A stretch of DNA of 6,621 nucleotides from Caulobacteraceae bacterium. GTDB taxonomy: Bacteria; Pseudomonadota; Alphaproteobacteria; Caulobacterales; Caulobacteraceae. Position 1 is the first letter of the stretch, and every line of letters begins with the position of its first letter. This document shows, piece after piece, positions 1 through 5,122 of this stretch. A program made the position numbers and the translations under genes. The notes beneath the pieces were generated by a model, which worked only from the letters and a program-made list of their open reading frames with translations, ran no database searches and was not told the DNA's origin. The DNA is taken from contig SDZP01000196.1 of assembly GCA_004144935.1 (NCBI GenBank), positions 1 through 6,621 of the forward strand, written 5' to 3'.

Positions 1-315
1 TTCCCCGAGAGCCATGACGAGGACTCCCCCAAGTCGATCCTAGAGCGCGAGGACGGCAGCTGGCTGGTCGATGGCCGCGCCGACCTCGACGACCTCAACA
101 AGGAACTGGGCCTCAACATCGACGACGACGGCGGCTTCCATACCGCCGCCGGCCTGGTGCTGCAGCGTCTGGGCCACCTGCCCAAGGAGGGCGAGACCCT
201 GACCTACGGCGGCTACAGGATCGAGATCGTCGACATGGACGAGCGGCGCATCGACAAGCTGCTGTTCAAGAAGCTGCCCAAGGCCAGGCCGCAAACAGCG
301 CCAAAGCCGGAATGA
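1..315 (+). CDS. CorC/HlyC-type membrane protein, C-terminal fragment (5' end outside window)
   Basis: Open from base 1 to a TGA at 313-315, giving 104 residues; the start lies left of the window. The fragment carries the CorC_HlyC (transporter-associated) domain that closes CNNM/CorC/TlyC proteins. It has the opening pattern ILEREDGSWLVDGR, an acidic helix (LDDLNKELGL), the stretch HTAAGLVLQRLGHLPKEGE, then GGYRIEIVDMDERRIDKLL and a basic/Pro tail. In full-length relatives this domain follows an N-terminal transmembrane DUF21/CNNM domain and a CBS pair; those parts are not in view. Family members are linked to magnesium, cobalt or other divalent cation efflux, and 'hemolysin' is a historical label. 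The stop overlaps the next start in an ATGA, so the downstream kinase is probably translationally coupled. The domain call is firm; the ion specificity is not. Confidence 0.85.
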   Translation, partial: FPESHDEDSPKSILEREDGSWLVDGRADLDDLNKELGLNIDDDGGFHTAAGLVLQRLGHLPKEGETLTYGGYRIEIVDMDERRIDKLLFKKLPKARPQTAPKPE

Positions 316-1112
316 TCCGGCCATACCCGGAATTGGAAAAGGCGCTCACCCGCCTGGCCCTCTTCCCGGGTAAGAACGGCCCGCCGCTGATCGGGGTGTC
401 TGGCGCCCAGGGGTCCGGCAAGACCACCCTGGTCCGGGCGGTGGCGAAGGCCATCGGCGCGGCGCACCTGTCGCTGGACGATGTCTACCTGTCGCCCCAC
501 GCCAGACAGACGCTGGCCCAACGCCACCACAACCTTTTCTATACGCGGGGTGTACCCGGCACCCATGATATCGATATGCTTTTGTCGGTCCTGGACGCTC
601 TTTCGGCCGCGTCAGAGACCTCCAGAACACCCCTGCCCGCCTTCGACAAACTGGCCGACGACCGCCTGCCCGAGACGGACTGGCCGGCCTTCGAGGGCCG
701 CCCGACCGCCATCCTGATCGACGGCTGGTGCCTCGGCGCGACCCCGCAAACACCTGAAATGCTTGAAGTTCCCGTCAACGCGCTCGAGCGCGACGAGGAT
801 TCGGACGGCGACTGGCGAGGCGCGATAAACCGCTTCCTTTCCGGCCCATATGCTACACTGTTCAACCGCTTCGATAACATCCTCCACCTCCTCGCCCCCG
901 ACTTCGGCGTGGTGGAAACCTGGCGCGGCCATCAACAGGCGCAGCTTCTCGGCCGCGCCATGACCGACGGGGAAAAGACCGCCTTGCATCGCTTCATCCA
1001 GCACTACGAACGGCTCACCCGCCACATGCTGGCCGGCGGCCGCTTGCCGGGTGTCTCCATTCAACTGGACGCGACACGCCGCCCCGTGGGCGCGCCCATG
1101 GAATCCCGCTAG
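312..1112 (+). CDS. P-loop kinase of the D-glycerate 3-kinase / Tda10 type
   Basis: A 266-residue cytoplasmic kinase with a P-loop near the N-terminus: Walker A GAQGSGKT at residues 31-38. It is followed by LSLDDVYL (53-60, D56/D57, a probable catalytic or Mg2+-binding pair), RGVPGTHD (79-86), PAFDK (109-113) with DDR (116-118), and IDGWCLG (136-142). This order matches plant D-glycerate 3-kinase (GLYK) and yeast Tda10-like proteins, which have the equivalents DDFYL, RGNAGSHD, P-x-(Y/F)-(N/D)-K and EGWMLG. A further block near residues 195-210 (VVETWRGHQQAQL) matches the family segment that contains W-R-x-Q. By family, the likely reaction is ATP plus D-glycerate to 3-phosphoglycerate, but substrates of bacterial members are poorly settled, and pantothenate or uridine kinases share the fold. 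ATG 312 overlaps the upstream stop by 4 bp. Around 530-610 the codon choice is looser and more AT-rich than in the neighbouring genes. Confidence 0.82.
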   Translation: MIRPYPELEKALTRLALFPGKNGPPLIGVSGAQGSGKTTLVRAVAKAIGAAHLSLDDVYLSPHARQTLAQRHHNLFYTRGVPGTHDIDMLLSVLDALSAASETSRTPLPAFDKLADDRLPETDWPAFEGRPTAILIDGWCLGATPQTPEMLEVPVNALERDEDSDGDWRGAINRFLSGPYATLFNRFDNILHLLAPDFGVVETWRGHQQAQLLGRAMTDGEKTALHRFIQHYERLTRHMLAGGRLPGVSIQLDATRRPVGAPMESR

Positions 1113-1121
1113 CGTCCCGCC

Positions 1122-1835
1122 ATGCACGACATCGCCCGCCTGCTCCTGACCCTGGCCCTGGCCGGCACGGTGGTGACCTTCCTGGGCAGCCTGATCCTCT
1201 GGGCGACCAATGAGGAGCGGAGGATTGGCGCCGCCCTCAAGCGCGTGCTGGGCGGACCGTCGGAGGCCACCCTGATCGCCAGGGGCCGCGGCCGGGGCGC
1301 CGGCCTGTCGGTGACCACCGGCCTCTTCGCCACCGCCTGGGACAAGGGCGACTGGTGCATGGTCTATCGCCTGGAAGAGGTTACCGGCGCCGAACTGCTG
1401 ATCGACGGCGAGGTCGCCGCCCGCGTCTTCCGGGGCGAGCCGCGCAAGGCCCTCGACCGGGTGCCGGCCACCGCCCGCGAGGTGACCCTGCGGCTGGTCT
1501 TCGACGATCCCCGCTACCCCGACTTCGACCTGGAACTGTGGACCGCCGGCGACGAGACCCGCCGGGAGGCCCCCACCGCCGCCGCCTGCGCCCAGGCCGC
1601 CAACCAGTGGCTGGCCCGGGTCGAGGCCATCGTCCGCCGGCCAAGGTCAGCGCCCGTCGTCTCCGCCTCTCCGCCCCCGCCGGCCCCGAAGGTCGCCAGG
1701 CCCGCGCCGGCGCCGGCTCCCAAGCCGGCTGAGGAGCAGGACGACGAGCCGCCCTGGGACGATGACGAGACCCTGGACGAGGACCCCGACCTGTTCGACG
1801 CCGACTACGAAGACGACCGCGAACGACATAATTGA
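1122..1835 (+). CDS. Single-pass membrane protein of unknown function with Pro/Ala linker and acidic tail
   Basis: A 237-residue protein I cannot assign to a named family. Residues 4-29 form one hydrophobic segment ending in W-A-T-N, followed by a basic stretch (EERRIGAALKRVLGG). By the positive-inside rule the bulk should be cytoplasmic, though an uncleaved signal anchor cannot be excluded. Residues about 48-150 look like a compact beta-rich domain (LIARGRGRGAGLSVTTGLF, then YRLEEVTGAELLIDGEVAAR, then LRLVFDDPRYPDFDLELW). It ends in a helix (AANQWLARVEAIVRR) near 158-173, loosely resembling PH-like bacterial domains. Residues 172-203 are Pro/Ala/Lys-rich. Residues 204-232 are strongly acidic, with 18 of 29 Asp/Glu, and are probably disordered. 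ATG 1122 lies 9 bp after the kinase stop with no clear ribosome binding site, so translation is probably coupled. It likely shares a transcript with the two genes upstream. Confidence 0.72.
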   Translation: MHDIARLLLTLALAGTVVTFLGSLILWATNEERRIGAALKRVLGGPSEATLIARGRGRGAGLSVTTGLFATAWDKGDWCMVYRLEEVTGAELLIDGEVAARVFRGEPRKALDRVPATAREVTLRLVFDDPRYPDFDLELWTAGDETRREAPTAAACAQAANQWLARVEAIVRRPRSAPVVSASPPPPAPKVARPAPAPAPKPAEEQDDEPPWDDDETLDEDPDLFDADYEDDRERHN

Positions 1836-1873
1836 CAGCGTAAATAATAGAGCGCACGGTTGGCTCAAATCCC

Positions 1874-1880
1874 GGGAGGT
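1874..1880 (+). promoter_or_regulatory. Ribosome binding site fixing the NnrU-family start
   Basis: GGGAGGT lies 6 nt before ATG 1887. It favours this ATG over an in-frame TTG at 1860, which would add nine non-hydrophobic residues ahead of the first membrane helix and has no comparable site upstream. Confidence 0.7.
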
Positions 1881-1886
1881 CCCGCC

Positions 1887-2567
1887 ATGCCGATGCTGCT
1901 CGCCGCCGCCGCCGTCTTCGTGCTGATCCACCTGGCCATCTCCGGTACCCGCCTGCGCGGGGTGTTGGTCGGGGTGGTCGGCGAGCCCGCCTACATGGGC
2001 CTCTTCTCCCTCGCCTCGATCGGCGTCATCGTCTGGCTCGGCATGGCCTACGGCGCCGCCAGGGGGACCGGCCCGGTCCTCTGGACCGTGCCCGACGCCG
2101 CCCGCTGGCTCCAGGCCGGCCTGCAGTTCATCGCCCTCCTCTTCGTGGTCGTCGGCCTGCTGACCCCCAACCCGACCAGCGTCAAGCAGGAGGGGGCCGT
2201 GGACAGGCCCGTCACCGGCATGCTGCGCATCACCCGCCACCCCTTTCTCTGGGGCGTGACGATCTGGGCGGCCGGCCACCTCCTGCTCAACGGCGATGCG
2301 CCCAGCCTCGTCCTGTTCGGCTCGATGGCCGTCCTCGGGGTGTACGGGACCTTGAGCATCGACGCCAAGCGCAGGGCCGCCCTCGGCGAGCCCTACGAGG
2401 CGTTCATGGCCAAGACCGCCAACATCCCCTTCGCCGCCATCGTCCAGGGCCGCCAGCCCTTGCGGATCCTCGAGCTGGGCTGGTGGCGCCTGCTTGCCGC
2501 GGTGGCCGTCTGGGCCGCCCTGCTCTGGGGCCACGGGATGATCTTCGGGGTCAGCGCCCTGCCTTGA
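1887..2567 (+). CDS. NnrU family integral membrane protein
   Basis: A 226-residue polytopic inner-membrane protein. Hydrophobic segments lie at about 3-20, 37-58, 75-94, 121-136, 140-158 and 199-222. Family marks are H15 with the following ISGTxLR (18-24), L-x-x-G-L-L-T-P-N-P near 87-96, TRHPFLWG (116-123) and GHLLLNGD (130-137). These define NnrU proteins, first named in nitrite and nitric-oxide reduction clusters. The RHPxxxG pattern plus membrane topology is also shared with the isoprenylcysteine/phospholipid methyltransferase group, so a membrane-embedded methyl transfer or heme-related role is possible. No denitrification gene is in the window, so a nitrogen-oxide role is not supported by context. 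Start chosen at ATG 1887 on its ribosome binding site. The gene begins 51 bp after the acidic-tailed membrane protein. Confidence 0.85.
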   Translation: MPMLLAAAAVFVLIHLAISGTRLRGVLVGVVGEPAYMGLFSLASIGVIVWLGMAYGAARGTGPVLWTVPDAARWLQAGLQFIALLFVVVGLLTPNPTSVKQEGAVDRPVTGMLRITRHPFLWGVTIWAAGHLLLNGDAPSLVLFGSMAVLGVYGTLSIDAKRRAALGEPYEAFMAKTANIPFAAIVQGRQPLRILELGWWRLLAAVAVWAALLWGHGMIFGVSALP

Positions 2568-2570
2568 TCG

Positions 2571-2589
2571 TTGGCGAAACCGGCGCCAA
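2571..2589 (+). other. Small inverted repeat after the NnrU-family gene
   Basis: TTGGCG (2571-2576) and CGCCAA (2584-2589) can form a 6-bp stem with a 7-nt loop, starting 3 bp after the NnrU-family stop. No T-run follows, so it is at best a weak terminator or mRNA-stabilising hairpin before the EF-hand gene, and may be chance in GC-rich DNA. Confidence 0.3.
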
Positions 2590-2603
2590 TCTGACCCGGC
2601 ATC

Positions 2604-2609
2604 GGGGAG
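2604..2609 (+). promoter_or_regulatory. Ribosome binding site of the EF-hand gene
   Basis: GGGGAG lies 5 nt before ATG 2615. It decides the start: the frame stays open for 44 codons upstream, inside the NnrU-family gene, but only the 2615 start places a signal peptide at the N-terminus. Confidence 0.65.
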
Positions 2610-2614
2610 ACATC

Positions 2615-2950
2615 ATGCGCCTGGCCTTCATCACCGCCGCCGCCCTGCTGGTCGCCGGACCGGCCGCCGCCCAACTCTCGGCCGGCGCGGCCAGGCCCCT
2701 CTTTCCCAACCCCGCCGACGCCGACAAGGACGGCGTCGTCACCGACGACGAGCGGCTCGACTACCAGGCCCGGCAGCACGACAAACATCCGGTCCGCGAG
2801 TTCGGCGTCGCCGCGCCTAAAGCCACCGGCGACGGCGTCACCTTCAAGCTGACCGAGCCGGAGAGCGAACTCGACAAGCGGGTCGTGCCGGCCAGCGACT
2901 TCGAGAAGGCCCAGAACGCCGAGTTCGAGAAGGCCAGGGAGGACGACTAG
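2615..2950 (+). CDS. Small exported protein with one canonical EF-hand loop
   Basis: A 111-residue protein. Residues 1-19 (MRLAFITAAALLVAGPAAA) form a Sec signal peptide with an AAA|Q cleavage site, so the mature protein of about 92 residues should be periplasmic or secreted. A textbook 12-residue EF-hand calcium loop runs from D35 to E46: Asp at loop positions 1, 3 and 5, Gly at 6, a hydrophobic residue at 8 and Glu at 12 (DADKDGVVTDDE). No second clear loop is present, which is unusual because EF-hands normally pair; a dimer or divergent partner is possible. The C-terminal half is charged and probably helical (SELDKRVVPASDFEKAQNAE). Cysteines are absent. No enzymatic motif is visible; calcium binding is inferred from the loop and its role is unknown. 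Its TAG stop overlaps the stop of the convergent LysE-type gene. Confidence 0.8.
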   Translation: MRLAFITAAALLVAGPAAAQLSAGAARPLFPNPADADKDGVVTDDERLDYQARQHDKHPVREFGVAAPKATGDGVTFKLTEPESELDKRVVPASDFEKAQNAEFEKAREDD

Positions 2951-3582
2951 CGCCGCGTCTGCCAGGCCAGCCAGGCGGCGACCAGTAGCAGGCCGACCGA
3001 CATCGCCTTGCGCAGCCGCGTCATGCTCGTAGTCCGCGCCAACAACCGGCCCGCCCCCGCCGCCGCCAGCACGATGCCGCCATGGACAAGGCCGCTGACC
3101 GCCAGATGGCCGAGCCCGAACAGCCCGGCCTGCACCGCCGGCGCCGCGCGGGTCTCGCTGATGAAGCCGGGCAGCAGCGTCACATAGAAGAGGGCCGCCT
3201 TCGGGTTGAGGATGTTGGCGAGAAAGCCGCGGCCGATCAGCACGATGACGCTGTCCGCCGCCGGCGCGACTTCACCGGGCCCCGTCTCTTTGCCCCGCCA
3301 GCCATCCCAGGCCAGCCAGACCAGATAGCCGACCCCCGCCCAGCGCAGGATTTCCCACGCAGGCGGCCAGGCCAGCAGGAGTTCGGTCAGGCCCAGAACC
3401 GAGGCGGCCAGATAGACCGCCAGTCCCAGCTGCACCCCCAGCACCGCCGCCAGGCCGGCGCCCCGGCCCCGCTCGGCCGACAGGGCCGCGAGGTAGCCCA
3501 TGTTGGGTCCGGGCGTCAGTTCGACCAGCACCATGGCCGCCAGGAAGGCCGGCAGGACCGCTGGGTCGATCGGCAGGTTCAA
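2947..3582 (-). CDS. LysE/RhtB family amino-acid (or small metabolite) exporter
   Basis: A 211-residue inner-membrane protein when started at the TTG 3582-3580. Family signatures are LTPGPNM (22-28) at the end of the first helix and NILNPKA (123-129), the second conserved LysE-superfamily block. Hydrophobic segments lie at about 9-22, 43-66, 76-92, 110-125, 130-138, 150-180 and 193-207, matching the usual six-helix family of about 205-210 residues. Members export lysine, homoserine, threonine or other amino acids; the substrate here cannot be read from sequence. The frame stays open into the peroxidase gene as far as an ATG at 3669, but that would add 29 Arg/Ser-rich residues that do not look like this family. 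A purine-rich GAGGGGG on the minus strand (3595-3601) lies 12 nt before the TTG. The gap to the upstream peroxidase stop is 4 bp, so the two are probably coupled. Confidence 0.85.
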   Translation of the reverse strand: MNLPIDPAVLPAFLAAMVLVELTPGPNMGYLAALSAERGRGAGLAAVLGVQLGLAVYLAASVLGLTELLLAWPPAWEILRWAGVGYLVWLAWDGWRGKETGPGEVAPAADSVIVLIGRGFLANILNPKAALFYVTLLPGFISETRAAPAVQAGLFGLGHLAVSGLVHGGIVLAAAGAGRLLARTTSMTRLRKAMSVGLLLVAAWLAWQTRR

Positions 3583-3586
3583 CGGG

Positions 3587-4063
3587 TCAGAGCGCCCCCT
3601 CGACCGCGGCCTTGATTTCCGGATCGAGCGGATCGGTGCGCGGCCCGAAGACATTGACCAGCGAGCCATCCTTGCCGACCAGCAGCTTGTGGAAGTTCCA
3701 CACCGGCTCGGCCGGTTCGCCGACCTGCTCCACGGCCCACTTGTAGAACGGATGGGCGCCGTCGCCCTTGACGTCGACCTTGCCGGTCATCGGAAAGTCG
3801 ATGCCGAAGTTGGTCCGGCAGAACTCGCTGATCTCGGCCTCGGTGCCCGGCTCCTGGCCCATGAACTGGTTGCAGGGCACGCCCAGAACCACCAGTCCCT
3901 GGTCGCGGTACTCGGCGTACAGCTTCTCCAGGCCATCGTACTGCGGGGTCAGGCCGCATTTGCTGGCCACGTTGACGACCAGCACCGGGTGATCCCGGAA
4001 GGTCGTCATCGGCAGCGGCTGGCCGTCGATGGCGGTGAATTCGAAGTCCCAGGCGTTGGTCAT
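3587..4063 (-). CDS. gpx: Glutathione peroxidase (cysteine type)
   Basis: A 158-residue soluble peroxidase that reduces H2O2 and organic hydroperoxides using a thiol donor; many bacterial Cys-type members prefer thioredoxin to glutathione. The motif NVASKCGLT places the peroxidatic cysteine at C36, where vertebrate enzymes have selenocysteine. The second block is CNQFMGQEPG (64-73) with catalytic Q70. W122 and N123 in VWNFHKLLVG complete the Cys-Gln-Trp-Asn tetrad. C82 in EISEFC sits where the resolving cysteine of thioredoxin-dependent members is found. No signal peptide, so cytoplasmic. Length is normal for the bacterial BtuE-like group. The start MTNAWDFEFTAIDGQ at 4063 is supported by a GAGGAG site; an ATG at 4114 would add 17 residues with no family match. 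It sits 64 bp downstream of the Gfo/Idh/MocA gene and 4 bp upstream of the LysE-type exporter, all on the minus strand. Confidence 0.93.
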   Translation of the reverse strand: MTNAWDFEFTAIDGQPLPMTTFRDHPVLVVNVASKCGLTPQYDGLEKLYAEYRDQGLVVLGVPCNQFMGQEPGTEAEISEFCRTNFGIDFPMTGKVDVKGDGAHPFYKWAVEQVGEPAEPVWNFHKLLVGKDGSLVNVFGPRTDPLDPEIKAAVEGAL

Positions 4064-4069
4064 GGCGCG

Positions 4070-4075
4070 CTCCTC
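4070..4075 (-). promoter_or_regulatory. Ribosome binding site of the glutathione peroxidase gene
   Basis: GAGGAG on the minus strand, 6 nt before ATG 4063. It fixes the start against the upstream in-frame ATG at 4114. It overlaps a short inverted repeat (CCTCA-TG-TGAGG, 4072-4083) whose significance is unclear. Confidence 0.75.
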
Positions 4076-4127
4076 ATGTGAGGGGAACCATGGCGCCGTT
4101 TGAGCCCGTGGCAACCGTGACGTGGGG

Positions 4128-5027
4128 TCAGAACCCCGCCGCCTGCTCCACCGCCAGCCCCAGGTCCAGCGCCCGCGCCGCCTCCTCGCCCGTCACCACC
4201 GGCCGCGGCGACCTGCCGAGCACCGCGTTGACGAAGCCCTGCACGCTGGTCCCCAGCGGATCCCGCCCGGCCGGTGTCTCGGTGAAGTCCTGGTTCAGCT
4301 CGAACGGCGTCGAATTGCTGAACTCCCGCGTCACGAAGTCGATCTCCAGCACGCCTGAGGGATAGACGATCCGCATGGTCCGCTCCCGCGCCTGGGCGAT
4401 GCGGGAGGCGGTGAACACGGCCGTGAAGCCGTCCTCGAAACTGGCCTCGCCGGTGATCTCGTCGCCGTCGCCCTCGGCCTCGACGGTGAAAGGCTCCGCG
4501 TCGGTCAGGGCCAGCGCCAGGTCGATGTCGTGGATCATCAGGTCCAGCACCACCGACACGTCCTTGCTGCGGATCGAGGGCGTGCCCTTGCGCACCGCCT
4601 CCAGCCGGAGGGGATTTTCGGGAATGTCGAACAGGCCCATGGCCTGGCTGACCACCCGCTCCTGGTGACCGCAGGCCAGCACCAGCCCGGCCCTGGCCGC
4701 CGCCTGGATCAGCCGGTCGGCGTCCTCAAGCGTCGTCGCCAGCGGCTTCTCGACATAGACCGACCGGCCGGCCGCCAGGCACTGCAGGGCCAGCCGGGCA
4801 TGGGTCGTGGCCGGCGTCGCCACGGTGATGATGTCGGCCGCCTTCAACAGGTCGTCGAGGTCGCCGTAGGCTTCCGCCCCGTACTGGTTCGCCATGTCGA
4901 AGCAGCGCTCGGGATGCAGGTCGTAGATGCCGACCAGCTCGATCCCCTCCATCTCGGCGTATTTGCGCGCGTGGTAGCCGCCAAAGACGCCCGAACCGAC
5001 AACACCGGCTTTGAGAAGTTTCGTCAT
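4128..5027 (-). CDS. Gfo/Idh/MocA family NAD(P)-dependent oxidoreductase
   Basis: A 299-residue cytoplasmic dehydrogenase. The N-terminal Rossmann domain shows GSGVFG (GxGxxG, 11-16), an acidic residue after the second strand (D36 in GIYDLHPER, favouring NAD+), ATPATTHARLAL (70-81) and the hallmark EKP (93-95). The C-terminal alpha/beta domain carries DLMIHDIDL, with D162 and H166 as the usual D-x-x-x-H substrate and catalytic pair. The family oxidises or reduces sugars, inositols and sugar nucleotides. The compact length and the LDLMIHDIDL block recall the group that includes UDP-GlcNAc 3-dehydrogenase (GnnA) of lipid A diamino-sugar synthesis, but no lipid A or aminotransferase gene is present, so the substrate is open. 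ATG 5027 begins MTKLLKAGVVG directly before the Rossmann strand, as expected. No ribosome binding site precedes it. It is probably first in a unit with the peroxidase and exporter. Confidence 0.88.
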   Translation of the reverse strand: MTKLLKAGVVGSGVFGGYHARKYAEMEGIELVGIYDLHPERCFDMANQYGAEAYGDLDDLLKAADIITVATPATTHARLALQCLAAGRSVYVEKPLATTLEDADRLIQAAARAGLVLACGHQERVVSQAMGLFDIPENPLRLEAVRKGTPSIRSKDVSVVLDLMIHDIDLALALTDAEPFTVEAEGDGDEITGEASFEDGFTAVFTASRIAQARERTMRIVYPSGVLEIDFVTREFSNSTPFELNQDFTETPAGRDPLGTSVQGFVNAVLGRSPRPVVTGEEAARALDLGLAVEQAAGF

Positions 5028-5035
5028 GGCCCGAG

Positions 5036-5064
5036 GCTTTAGCGCAGTTCGCAGGTTTCGCGAA
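5036..5064 (-). promoter_or_regulatory. Candidate Caulobacter-type promoter for the Gfo/Idh/MocA gene
   Basis: On the minus strand GCTAAAGC (5036-5043) matches the Caulobacter housekeeping -10 consensus GCTANAWC at all but one position. A weak -35, TTCGCGA (5058-5064), lies 14 bp upstream; it matches TTGACGS at only four of seven bases. The -10 ends 8 bp before ATG 5027, so transcription would begin at or within a few bases of the start codon. Confidence 0.4.
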
Positions 5065-5086
5065 CGCCCTGAAACGCCTAAACGTC
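5063..5086. repeat. Three short imperfect direct repeats in the divergent intergenic region
   Basis: AACGCC (5063-5068), AACGCC (5073-5078) and AACGTC (5081-5086) are spaced 10 and 8 bp apart. They lie next to an 8-bp palindrome TTCGCGAA (5057-5064). The position between two divergent oxidoreductase genes suits regulator binding, but no regulator gene is adjacent and the units are short. Confidence 0.35.
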
Positions 5087-5109
5087 TGTTTGAAAAGAAC
5101 CAGGAAGTC

Positions 5110-5116
5110 GGAAGGA
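5110..5116 (+). promoter_or_regulatory. Ribosome binding site of the MDR oxidoreductase gene
   Basis: GGAAGGA lies 6 nt before ATG 5123. It favours this start over an in-frame TTG at 5090, which would prepend eleven mostly charged residues. Confidence 0.7.
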
Positions 5117-5122
5117 AACCCC

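Noticed and set aside
1670..1730. GC-rich repetitive stretch in the acidic-tailed gene, as a structured DNA repeat
   Set aside because: It simply encodes the Pro/Ala/Lys-rich linker in frame. The repeat units are irregular and have no fixed period.
1832..1850. Perfect TTGACA followed by AT-rich TAAATAATAG at the end of the acidic-tailed gene, as a promoter for the NnrU-family gene
   Set aside because: No -10-like element lies at a workable distance (16-18 bp downstream is GCACGGT-type sequence), and the AT-rich run follows after only 3 bp. It remains a weak possibility, not a supported promoter.
1647..2534. Long open frame (295 codons) on the minus strand across the acidic-tailed protein and NnrU-family genes
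   Set aside because: Its Gly/Asp/Arg/His-rich translation has no domain or membrane pattern and is typical of antisense frames in GC-rich DNA. The plus-strand frames show real family motifs and ribosome binding sites.
4060..4077. Five-codon upstream frame on the minus strand (MRSAP, then a TGA overlapping the peroxidase ATG)
   Set aside because: The ATG falls over the peroxidase ribosome binding site and has no convincing site of its own. Such overlaps are expected by chance.
3082..4081. Plus-strand open frames (3082-3615 and 3500-4081) opposite the LysE-type and peroxidase genes
   Set aside because: The translations are Arg/Gln/His-rich shadows without motifs. The minus strand carries complete family signatures.
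4072..4083. Short inverted repeat CCTCA-TG-TGAGG upstream of the peroxidase gene, as an operator
   Set aside because: Five-base arms are too short to stand out, it partly reflects the GAGGAG ribosome binding site, and no regulator gene is nearby.
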